IMG/VR virus record: IMGVR_UViG_3300029286_000097
Location: 1-42,256 of that record
Strand: one strand, 5' to 3'
Length of the DNA stretch: 42,256 nt
DNA from: a virus
Part shown: one piece after another, positions 22,102-29,870 of the stretch
Position numbering within the stretch: position 1 is the first letter of the stretch
Layout of the letters: each line of letters starts with the position of its first letter
Position numbers and translations under genes: made by a program
Notes under the pieces: generated by a model
Told to the model about the DNA's origin: nothing
Database searches by the model: none
Seen by the model: only the letters and a program-made list of their open reading frames with translations

Positions 22102-22593
22102 ATGGCTCAAGGGAATGTAACTTTGCGAGAAGGTGGTATATTTTCAACACCTCCTACAAAGCGTTACCAAGTAGCTGCCAGTGCTACTTTAATCTATGCT
22201 GGTGAACCTGTTAAATTAAATGCTTCAGAAGATGCCGTAGTTATCAAATGTGCTGATGCTGAACCAGTAACTTCATCTCCAACTTTTGCTGGTATTGCTG
22301 CGACTGATTCAACAAACACTTCTACTGCTGCTGGTTATGTAGATGTTTTTACCCCTTTAGAAGGTCAAGTATACCTATGTGATGCTAAATCTTCTGCTGC
22401 TATTGATACTCAAGCTGAATATGATGCTTTAGTAAATGAAAGATGCGCTTTTGATTTATCTAGTACTACTTTCACTGTAGATACTACTTCTGCTGGTACT
22501 ACTGATGGATTAGTAATTGTCGCTAGTGATATTACTCGTAATCCTGGTAAAGTAGCTTTTGAAATCAGACGCTCTTGCTTAGAGAAAAACTAA
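22102..22593 (+). CDS. Head decoration-like protein
   Basis: 163 residues, beta-rich, Thr/Ser/Ala-rich. Starts MAQGNVTLREGGIFSTPPTK and ends FEIRRSCLEKN. Small beta proteins directly upstream of the capsid gene often decorate capsid surfaces. The call rests on size, composition and position. Confidence 0.65.
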   Translation: MAQGNVTLREGGIFSTPPTKRYQVAASATLIYAGEPVKLNASEDAVVIKCADAEPVTSSPTFAGIAATDSTNTSTAAGYVDVFTPLEGQVYLCDAKSSAAIDTQAEYDALVNERCAFDLSSTTFTVDTTSAGTTDGLVIVASDITRNPGKVAFEIRRSCLEKN

Positions 22594-22647
22594 GAAAATA
22601 AAACGCTGCAAAGTAAACGCTGCACATTAAAAATTAATTACTAAAAT

Positions 22648-22925
22648 ATGCTTACTTCTGCACAAAATTTAGCTATCGTGCGAACAGAATTGGATGGAGT
22701 ATTTTACCAAGAATTTAATTATTCTAATGCTACTCCTTCTCAAATGACTGCTCTTACGGCTGCTATATTCAAACCACTAAATACAACTCACAAAGCTTAT
22801 ATTGAAGAAGTATTTAAAGGTTCTGAATTATTTAAGGACACTGGTGAAACTGAAGTTGTTGGTTCTACCACTCCTAAGGTCGCTAACAAATTAACGACTT
22901 ACGTAAAAGACTTTACACAAAGCAT
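22648..22925 (+). CDS. Major capsid protein, exon 1
   Basis: Codons 1-92 plus two bases of the capsid gene (MLTSAQNLAIVRTELDGVFY at the start; last full segment TYVKDFTQS). The frame runs on to a stop at 22956, but those codons belong to the intron. The 5' splice site after T22925 is proposed from a P1 helix GCAT-A with TGTGC that places the required U-G pair at the exon end. Joined to 23850-23878 and 24610-25232, it gives 930 nt, 309 residues. See findings. Confidence 0.8.
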
Positions 22926-23849
22926 AAAATTTCTGTGCCAGGCTACAGCAATGTAACCAAGAAAACTTCGTAAATTAGGTGGAACTCCTCGGTGAGGACA
23001 ATACCTAGCCAAGACTCGTAAGAGGAAGGTGTAACGACTAGAGACGAAGCCCCTAAAGTTTAGGGTGAAAGTATAGTCTGAACAACTGTAGAAAAATAGT
23101 CTTGATAAAAGATTTAATAGATGATATACTAAAGACATAATAATTAATATAAAAATTATGTCTGAAAAACACAACGAAGTATCTAAAAAATGGAGAAAAA
23201 ATAATATAGAAAAAGCTAGAAAACAAGCGAGGGAATGGGTCGCTAGACAAATAGAAGAAAAAGGTGAGGCATTTAGAAAGACCGCCAGAGAAAGAGCTTT
23301 AAAATATTATTATAACAACATTGAAAAGGTGCGAGAAAAGGATAACGAAAGAAAAAGATTATATAGACTGAATAATCAACAGCAATATAATCTCGAACAG
23401 AAAGAATATAGAAAGAATAATCCTGATAAGGTCAAGCAATATCGTATTAATAGAAAAGATGGGCAAAAGAAATACGCTCGTAAAAAGCAGATAGAAAAAT
23501 ACGGGATTACTGAAGAAATATATCATAAAATGTTTTTGAATCAAGAAGGTAAGTGTGCTATTTGTAATATGCCGTTTAATGAGAAGACTCCGAATATAGA
23601 CCATTCTCACAATAACGGAAAAGTAAGAAGTTTATTATGTAGTAGTTGTAATATTATTCTCGGACACGTAGAAAAACAATTACAAATTAATAAAAATATT
23701 TTAACTGAAATTACAAAATACCTAAAAACCTATGCCTAACAGCTAGGGGAAGCACTAATTAGTTGAGATAGATGGAAACAATCTATCAATCTGAAAAGAT
23801 TTAACAAATGAGAATTGAGTAAAGATTTGTTCGATAAACTAATAATAAG
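22926..23849 (+). other. Group I intron 1 in the capsid gene
   Basis: Core helices are visible: P3 CTTCGT (22966-22971) with ACGAAG (23044-23049), P4 AGGT/ACCT, P5 CCTC-GGT-GAGG, P7 GACTA (23036-23040) with TAGTC (23074-23078) and P8 CCCTAA/TTAGGG. The terminal G is 23849. It carries an HNH endonuclease ORF in the peripheral region after P7. Boundaries are inferred from P1 and from restoration of the capsid frame; the core is firm. Confidence 0.8.
23158..23739 (+). CDS. Intron-encoded HNH (endonuclease VII-like) homing endonuclease 1
   Basis: 193 residues. A long basic N-terminal helical region (EKARKQAREWVARQ, many Arg and Lys) is followed by the nuclease core: CAIC, then DHSHNNGKVRSLLCSSCN, matching the C-C-D-H-x-H-C-C arrangement of recombination endonuclease VII-type HNH enzymes. 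It cuts intron-less capsid genes and lets the intron spread. The start has no Shine-Dalgarno. Confidence 0.85.
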   Translation: MSEKHNEVSKKWRKNNIEKARKQAREWVARQIEEKGEAFRKTARERALKYYYNNIEKVREKDNERKRLYRLNNQQQYNLEQKEYRKNNPDKVKQYRINRKDGQKKYARKKQIEKYGITEEIYHKMFLNQEGKCAICNMPFNEKTPNIDHSHNNGKVRSLLCSSCNIILGHVEKQLQINKNILTEITKYLKTYA

Positions 23850-23878
23850 TTTCAAAAATATATTATTGTTGAACAATT
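23850..23878 (+). CDS. Major capsid protein, 29-nt exon 2
   Basis: Proposed micro-exon between the two introns: one base completes an Ile codon, then FKNILLLNN, then one base of the next Tyr codon. It is supported by a G at the end of intron 1, an 8-bp P1 for intron 2 (ATTCCCTA with TAGGGGAT) placing U-G at T23878, and an uninterrupted 310-codon joined frame. No direct transcript evidence. Confidence 0.6.
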
Positions 23879-24609
23879 CCCTATCTTTCCGCACTGCGGT
23901 CTAGGGGATAAATAAAACAGGGATAAACGGGGAAAACCCTTACCAAAGGACAACCCCGTACCAAGCTTTAGTCTAAATGGCTACTGAAGGTCGAACGACT
24001 AGATAGTGAAACTCAATTTGAGAATATAATCTATCCAAGAAACCCCTGCACCGAAAGGTGAAGATATAGTCTGAACATTGTCATAAGAATAATTATGAGA
24101 TAAGATAACTATATAATTATCATCAAACATATATGGTTATCAAATGTAAACATTGCAAAGAAGAAAAATCTGAAGAATACTTTGATTATTACAGAGGAAG
24201 AATAAACAAGTCTTGTAAAGAATGTAGAAAAAAAAATAATCAGTGGTATGCCGAAGATTTGAATGGAAAGAGAACAAAATATAAAGAGTTCTATCAGAGG
24301 AACAAAGAACGAATAGCTAAATATCGCTCTGAGCATAGACTTGAAAAGTTTTACTCTCTAACTAAAGAAACCTTTAATACAATGTTAGCAATTCAAAATA
24401 ATCAGTGTGCTATATGTGGTTCTAAGTTTGAAAATCTTAAACCCTGTGTAGACCACGACCATACTTCTGGGAAAGTAAGGGGATTATTATGCCGAAGATG
24501 TAACTTGGATTTGCAGGTTATAGAAAAAAAAGACTTCGTCATTAAAGCTCAAAATTATTTAAAATCAATGAAATAGAGGATAAAGAGCCTCTATAATAAC
24601 AAAAAACGG
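23879..24609 (+). other. Group I intron 2 in the capsid gene
   Basis: P1 with IGS TAGGGGAT (23902-23909); P3 GGATA (23921-23925) with TATCC (24032-24036); P4 CGGGG/CCCCG; P7 GACTA (23997-24001) with TAGTC (24067-24071); extra hairpins CTC-AATTT-GAG and CACC-GAAA-GGTG. The terminal G is 24609. An HNH ORF lies after the core, as in intron 1. The two introns share the P7 sequence and TAGTCTGAAC, so they are related. Confidence 0.8.
24133..24576 (+). CDS. Intron-encoded HNH (endonuclease VII-like) homing endonuclease 2
   Basis: 147 residues. The N-terminal CKHCKEEKSEEYF and CKECRKK form a zinc-ribbon-like DNA-binding part; the core has CAICGSKF, then VDHDHTSGKVRGLLC and RRCN, again the endonuclease VII-like HNH arrangement. 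Related to but shorter than the endonuclease of intron 1. It ends in TAG. Confidence 0.85.
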   Translation: MVIKCKHCKEEKSEEYFDYYRGRINKSCKECRKKNNQWYAEDLNGKRTKYKEFYQRNKERIAKYRSEHRLEKFYSLTKETFNTMLAIQNNQCAICGSKFENLKPCVDHDHTSGKVRGLLCRRCNLDLQVIEKKDFVIKAQNYLKSMK

Positions 24610-25232
24610 ATAATATGCACGGCGTATGGTCAAAATCTGTCTCTGATATGGCTATGAAAGCTCGTATCACTCAAGATGACAATGCAATGAAACTTTTCCG
24701 CAATGCGTTTACTACTGCTTTAACTGCTGATGGTTCTGCTATTTGTGCATCACACACCCTAATTGGTGGTGGCACCGTAGTTAATAACACGACTGCTGCT
24801 TTAACTCCGACTAGCTTAAACACTGGTATTGTAGCTTTAGCAGAACAGAAAGATCAGGCTGGTGTTATTCTAGGCAATCAACCAAGTTATTTAGTTGTTC
24901 CTCCTGCATTATTTAAGAAAGCCTTAGAGGTTACTGACTCTGCTTTACTAGCTGATACTGCCAATAACAATATCAACGTATATCGCAGTGCTTATGGAAT
25001 TACTGTTTATACTTCACCTTATTTAGGTGCTTCTGCTGGTGGTTCTGATACTGCTTGGTTCTTACTAGCTCGTAATCACGCTATCACTCGTTTAGTTCGC
25101 CAAGGAATCCAGACTTCTTTAAGAGGTTGGGAAATGTCTAACAATAGAACTTACTTCTACCAAGCTAATTTCCGTGAAGAAGTTTATTGTCCTGATTATG
25201 CTGGAATTTACGGTTCTACTGGTACTGTCTAA
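24610..25232 (+). CDS. Major capsid protein, exon 3
   Basis: C-terminal two thirds of the capsid protein. An ATG at 24615 lies inside NMHGVWSKSVSDMAMKAR and is not a true start. The rest (ITQDDNAMKLFRNAFTTALT, LADTANNNINVYRSAYGITV, GWEMSNNRTYFYQANFREEV) is typical of a phage major head subunit of the Mu gpT or HK97-like group: E-loop and P-domain type sequence with a beta-rich C-terminus. It builds the capsid shell. Confidence 0.85.
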
Positions 25233-25282
25233 TTTAACTAAACGCTATTAAACGCTACTTTTACTTAATAACTTTAATTAAT

Positions 25283-26248
25283 ATGTCTTTGACAAATTTT
25301 CCTTTCGGAATTTCTTCAATGGGAAATCCGGTGCTAGGAGGTGGTATGCCAATGGTTGGCCCTCAATCGAGAGTCATTTTCGTTGATGCTTCCTATGGTA
25401 ATGATGGGAACGACGGTCGCTCTTGGGAGACGGCTGTTAAAACTGTTGCTCAAGCTTATAGTCTGGTAACTACTAATCGTGATGATGTTATTGTTTTGAG
25501 CACTTATGCTCAACACGAATTAACAGCGATGTTAGATGTTTCTAAATCTCGTGTTCACTTTATTGGTGATATGAATGGTCGTACTTATGGCCAAAGAGCA
25601 AGAATAAACTATGCCGATGGTATTGCTACTGCTGACGCCTTTGCTATTAAGAACACTGGTATTGGTAATACTTTCACTGGTATCAAGTTCTTAAATAACA
25701 ATACTGACGCTCAAGTCGTTGCGACTGTTGGTGAAGGTGGAGAATATTCTGTTTATAGAAATTGTGAATTTTACAATTCAACTCATTTAGATTCAGATAC
25801 TGTTTCTGAATTAGTTTTAAATGGTGATTCTGCTCAATTCTACAACTGTACTTTTGGTTCATTAGCTGATTCAGTTAGTGGCGATAAAGTACGCCCGGCT
25901 GTTTTAATGACTGCTGGCACTGTTGGTTCTGGTTTAGTATCTCGCGATGTATTATTCGACGGTTGTAAATTCTGGAAGAATGCCGGTGGAACGACTACTT
26001 CATTTATCAAATTAGTTGATAATGATCTAGAACGTTTAATGGAAATAAAGAATTGCACCTTTATGAATAATATGTTAGGTGCTGTCCCAGCTGTTGCTAT
26101 TAACTCTGCGACTTTAACAAAGAGTTTAATTGTTCTATCTGGCGATACCGTTGCTTGTGAATGCACAAAGATTGGTACTGCTACTGGAATATTAAATGCA
26201 ACTCCAGCTCGTGTTGCTACTGCGACCATCGCAATTCAGGTCACTTAA
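25283..26248 (+). CDS. Beta-helix capsid-associated protein
   Basis: 321 residues. After a Gly/Pro-rich start and a DASYGNDGNDGRSWETAVKT segment come repeated turns YRNCEFYN, FYNCTFGS, FDGCKFWK and IKNCTFMN, the signature of a right-handed parallel beta helix (pectate-lyase-like). Directly after the capsid gene it could be a head fibre or decoration protein binding glycans. Enzyme activity is not claimed: no catalytic set was identified. Confidence 0.65.
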   Translation: MSLTNFPFGISSMGNPVLGGGMPMVGPQSRVIFVDASYGNDGNDGRSWETAVKTVAQAYSLVTTNRDDVIVLSTYAQHELTAMLDVSKSRVHFIGDMNGRTYGQRARINYADGIATADAFAIKNTGIGNTFTGIKFLNNNTDAQVVATVGEGGEYSVYRNCEFYNSTHLDSDTVSELVLNGDSAQFYNCTFGSLADSVSGDKVRPAVLMTAGTVGSGLVSRDVLFDGCKFWKNAGGTTTSFIKLVDNDLERLMEIKNCTFMNNMLGAVPAVAINSATLTKSLIVLSGDTVACECTKIGTATGILNATPARVATATIAIQVT

Positions 26249-26262
26249 TTCAATTGAAATAT

Positions 26263-26415
26263 ATGGCTTTTAAGAAAATAGCTGAAAAAGTAGTAAAAGC
26301 TACTAAAAAAGCTAAAGAAGTTAATAACAAAGAAGAAGTTAAGCGCACTATAATTGATTTAGACCACGTTCTTGTTGAATATAGTGATGGTTCAACGGAA
26401 TCCAGAGTCATTTAA
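26263..26415 (+). CDS. Small basic protein
   Basis: 50 residues from the ATG at 26263, with a lysine-rich helix (MAFKKIAEKVVKATKKAKEV) then a beta-like tail (HVLVEYSDGSTESRVI). An upstream longer frame starts within the beta-helix gene in another frame and is not favoured. Function unknown; head cluster. Confidence 0.55.
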   Translation: MAFKKIAEKVVKATKKAKEVNNKEEVKRTIIDLDHVLVEYSDGSTESRVI

Positions 26416-26421
26416 CTTTTA

Positions 26422-26446
26422 GGAGGCATCTCAAAGAGGTGCTTCC
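26422..26446 (+). terminator. Stem-loop between head genes
   Basis: GGAGGCATCTC pairs with GAGGTGCTTCC around an AAA loop: 11 bp with two G-U wobbles. There is no T-run, so RNA processing or translational control is as likely as termination. Confidence 0.4.
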
Positions 26447-26477
26447 AATAAAGATTAAATAACTTAATAATAAATTT

Positions 26478-26759
26478 ATGTCACAAGTATCTACTGATTA
26501 CCAAAAATCCTATATCTCGACCGCTACAGACACACAAGTGTTTACCGGTCCTGGAACGTTAATAAGTGTTATTTTAGGCGAAACAGCTGCGGGAGCTATT
26601 ACTCTTGGTGATGGCTTAACTGGTGCTGCTACTACTTTCTCTGTATTAAAAGCTAGTATTGCCGAAGGACAATATGATTACAATTGCCAAATCTCTACTG
26701 GTTTAACAATTACTACTGCTGGTGCTTCTAAAATGACTGTTATCTGGAAGAAAAGCTAA
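26478..26759 (+). CDS. Small beta-rich head or neck protein
   Basis: 93 residues, Thr/Gly/Ala-rich, beta-rich (VFTGPGTLISVILGETAAGA, ending TVIWKKS). Such small beta domains occur as head decoration or stabilising proteins. Family not recognised. Confidence 0.6.
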   Translation: MSQVSTDYQKSYISTATDTQVFTGPGTLISVILGETAAGAITLGDGLTGAATTFSVLKASIAEGQYDYNCQISTGLTITTAGASKMTVIWKKS

Positions 26760-26784
26760 ATAAATTAATAAACGCCTTAAATAT

Positions 26785-27999
26785 ATGAGTTACAGTATAT
26801 TAAATCTGAAACAAGATTTAATTGGTATTCTTCACGGAACAACTTTAAATCAAATTTCAAACATAAATGGCGTTATTGAGAGAGCTGGTCGTCAAATACT
26901 AGCAGATATCGATCCTCAAGAAACAAAAAAGATAGCTCCTTTAGCGAGTCCATTATTTGGTCAAGTTTATGATTATAATATTCCGGACGATTTAAAAGGA
27001 AATAGAATTATAGATATAAGACCTCAAGCAAATAGAAATTCTCAAGACTATTTTAGCCAAACTTATAATAGAGCTTTTGATTATTCAAAGACTCTAAGTC
27101 TTCAACCTCAGTTTTCTGTACAACATAACACGGGAGTTAAAACTATCCGTATTTCAGACCCAGTTTTAAATACTGGTGTTCTTATTAATCAGGCAAACGT
27201 TATAGATGACGGTGGTCTTTGGGCTGTTTCTGGAAATGCTAGTAATTTAGAAGAAAATAATATTGATTTTGTAAGTGGAGGCGGTTCTTTATCTTTTGAT
27301 TTATCAGCAGCGGCTGGTACTGGGAGCATAACTAACTCAACTTTCGATTCGGTTGACCTTACAGACCACGAAAATCAGTCAATTATATTTGCTTGGGTTT
27401 ATCTTCCAACTGCCACTTCTTTCACTAATGTAATTCTTAAATGGGGAACAGATTCATCTAATTACTGGACTGGGATAGAAACAGAAACATATCAAGGAAA
27501 TGCCTTCGTAAATGGTTGGAATTTGATAGGTGTTGATTGGAACACAGCAACTAAGGTAGGAAGTCCATCTAGTGCCACTACGGGCTTCGTAGAGGCCACT
27601 TTCACCTATGACTCAACATTACAGACATCTGTTAAAATAAACTCCATAGTGAGCCAATTAGGGCGTATCTGGGAAATCGAGTACTATTCTAAGTATATGT
27701 TCAGAAATCCAACGACTAATGCCTTTCAAGAAAGAATAGTAGACGATTCTGACCTCGTAAATCTAGACACTGAAGCTTATAACCTTATCTTAAATTTAGT
27801 AGCTTATTATACAGCTCAGCAACAACAAGGTTATTCAGCTCTTCAATTTGATGCTAAATTCTTCTTAGATGAATATAAAAATGGAATAAAGAGATACAGA
27901 GACCTTTATAAAGGAGAAACAATACTTCCCCACTCAACTTATTATCGCAAGCCTAATAGCGGATATTCTCAGTGGGCATCATTTAGATTAACAAGATAA
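26785..27999 (+). CDS. Head-tail adaptor-like protein with inserted beta domain
   Basis: 404 residues. The N-terminal helical part (MSYSILNLKQDLIGILHGTT) and C-terminal helices (LILNLVAYYTAQQQQGYSAL) resemble phage neck adaptor proteins. The middle (about 115-300) is a beta-rich, Asn/Thr/Ser-rich domain like carbohydrate-binding modules (ENQSIIFAWVYLPTATSFTN). It may link portal to tail and also contact glycans. The function is inferred from position between head and tail genes. Confidence 0.6.
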   Translation: MSYSILNLKQDLIGILHGTTLNQISNINGVIERAGRQILADIDPQETKKIAPLASPLFGQVYDYNIPDDLKGNRIIDIRPQANRNSQDYFSQTYNRAFDYSKTLSLQPQFSVQHNTGVKTIRISDPVLNTGVLINQANVIDDGGLWAVSGNASNLEENNIDFVSGGGSLSFDLSAAAGTGSITNSTFDSVDLTDHENQSIIFAWVYLPTATSFTNVILKWGTDSSNYWTGIETETYQGNAFVNGWNLIGVDWNTATKVGSPSSATTGFVEATFTYDSTLQTSVKINSIVSQLGRIWEIEYYSKYMFRNPTTNAFQERIVDDSDLVNLDTEAYNLILNLVAYYTAQQQQGYSALQFDAKFFLDEYKNGIKRYRDLYKGETILPHSTYYRKPNSGYSQWASFRLTR

Positions 28000-28001
28000 G
28001 T

Positions 28002-29852
28002 ATGTCAATCGACGCAACAAAATCATTTATATTAACTAAAGACTTTCTGGGCTATCAATCTAGAAAAGATATTACTAACTTACCGGCTGGCGTTCTTATT
28101 AGTGGGAGTCAAAATGTTATAACTAAAACTAACGGAAGGGTCGGGATTGTTAAAGGTTATACTTTAGATGGTCAAGATGGAACTACTATTTCTGCTGGGA
28201 TTGAATCTTCTTATGATACTGATATGAATTATGGAGAAGAAAGACATCTTCGTTCTTATACAGATCCGACAACCGGAAACGGTGTTGTCCAATTCAGATA
28301 TGTTGATTCTGCTGGTGCTGTTACTTGGGAAACTTTAAGCAGTAGTTTAGATAGAGGTTTAATCCGTTATACTAAATTCTTTGACTTTACCACTGAAAAG
28401 AATGACCTTATTTTAATGGTTGATAATACCGCTAATGTTTATGAATGGACTGGAGCAATAACAACAGTTGCTTCTGTAACAACTAATACAATTACTAAAG
28501 AGGGTGTTAAATATTGGTCTGAAATGGGATTTAATGGAACAAATAATAGAAAAATAATGATTAGAGGTGTTGAATATACTTATACCGGTGGACAAGGAAC
28601 ATTAACTTTAACTGGAGTAACTCCAGACCCAACTGCTCAAGGAGCAAACGTTCCAATAGCTGGAGATATGACTTTTCAGAGTTTAACTACTGTTCCTAAT
28701 AGTTCTATAACAACTCTTCCAGACACTTTACCTAACTCTTATATCGCTACATTTAAAAATCAAGTTTATTATGCCTCAGAAGTTGAAAATGATGTTTATA
28801 TTTCAAAACTAAATAATTACAAAGATTGTTCTGTTTCTACCGTTAGAGTTGTTGGAGAAGGTGGACTCTTGCATTTAGACGCTAATATTACTGGTTTTGT
28901 ACCGCAAGAAGATGCGATGTATATCTCGGCTGGCAAAGACCAATGGTATAATACTAAATTTGCTTTAAGTTCTGATAACGCTAAAGAAGCTTTAGATATT
29001 GATAGACTTAAGACAACTTCAAGACAGGCAGCTTATAGCCAAGAGTTTATAACTAAGGATAAAAACAATGTTATATTTGTTTCAAATGAACCAGTTTTAA
29101 CTACTTTAGGAAGAGTTTCTGGTGTAATTTCGACACCTCAATCTTCTGATATCTCTTGGACTATTATTGATGACTTTAACTCTTATAATTTTACTGGTGG
29201 GTCTTGTAAATACCATAAGAACTTTATATATGTTTCAGTTCCTAGTGAAGGTTTAATCCGTATTTATAATCAAACAAAAGCAGATAATCAATACTGGGAG
29301 GCTCCTATTACTTATCCTGTCGGTATGTTTTCAGTAATAGACGGCGAACTTTATGGTCATTCTTTCTCTAATCCAGAGACTTATAAATTATTTGATGGAG
29401 GTAGTTTTGATGGTAGTTCTTATAACGCTGTTGCTGTTCTTTCTTATCAAAATTATGGTGACAGAGCGGCGCTTAAAGGTTTTAATCAATTTTATACAGA
29501 AGGATATATCTCAGCTAATACAACTCTTAATTTAGGAATTATTTATGAAATAGATGGTTGTGCTTCAACAATTGAATATCCTTTACTTGGAAATTCAGCT
29601 TTTGTTTGTAAATATAAATCTGATGCTCCTTTAGGTAAAGTTCCTTTAGGTATTAATCCTTTAGGCGGAAGTAAAAATGCAATTCCAGCCTTACCTCCTA
29701 AATTTAGATGGGCTAAAACTTTTGTTCCTAATTATTTTTATGAGCACTGTACTTATTATAAGAGTACTGGAGTAGATATGAACTGGGAGATTTTAGCTTA
29801 TGGTCCAAGACTAATTCACGGAAAAGATATTAGTTTAAATATACAAGATTAA
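28002..29852 (+). CDS. Tail stopper / tail tube-like beta-propeller protein
   Basis: 616 residues, beta-rich throughout. The start SFILTKDFLGYQSRKD with LISGSQNVITKTNGRV and a C-terminal MNWEILAYGPRLIHG recall podovirus tail proteins (P22 gp10-like or nozzle-like) that close the portal. Normal length for that class. It directly follows the adaptor gene, 2 nt away. Confidence 0.6.
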   Translation: MSIDATKSFILTKDFLGYQSRKDITNLPAGVLISGSQNVITKTNGRVGIVKGYTLDGQDGTTISAGIESSYDTDMNYGEERHLRSYTDPTTGNGVVQFRYVDSAGAVTWETLSSSLDRGLIRYTKFFDFTTEKNDLILMVDNTANVYEWTGAITTVASVTTNTITKEGVKYWSEMGFNGTNNRKIMIRGVEYTYTGGQGTLTLTGVTPDPTAQGANVPIAGDMTFQSLTTVPNSSITTLPDTLPNSYIATFKNQVYYASEVENDVYISKLNNYKDCSVSTVRVVGEGGLLHLDANITGFVPQEDAMYISAGKDQWYNTKFALSSDNAKEALDIDRLKTTSRQAAYSQEFITKDKNNVIFVSNEPVLTTLGRVSGVISTPQSSDISWTIIDDFNSYNFTGGSCKYHKNFIYVSVPSEGLIRIYNQTKADNQYWEAPITYPVGMFSVIDGELYGHSFSNPETYKLFDGGSFDGSSYNAVAVLSYQNYGDRAALKGFNQFYTEGYISANTTLNLGIIYEIDGCASTIEYPLLGNSAFVCKYKSDAPLGKVPLGINPLGGSKNAIPALPPKFRWAKTFVPNYFYEHCTYYKSTGVDMNWEILAYGPRLIHGKDISLNIQD

Positions 29853-29870
29853 TTTAATATTAGTAAAAAT

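Noticed and set aside
22957-24614. Capsid gene as a frameshifted pseudogene with two inserted HNH genes
   Set aside because: The group I cores with matching P3 and P7 helices and the exact in-frame exon joining explain the interruption better.
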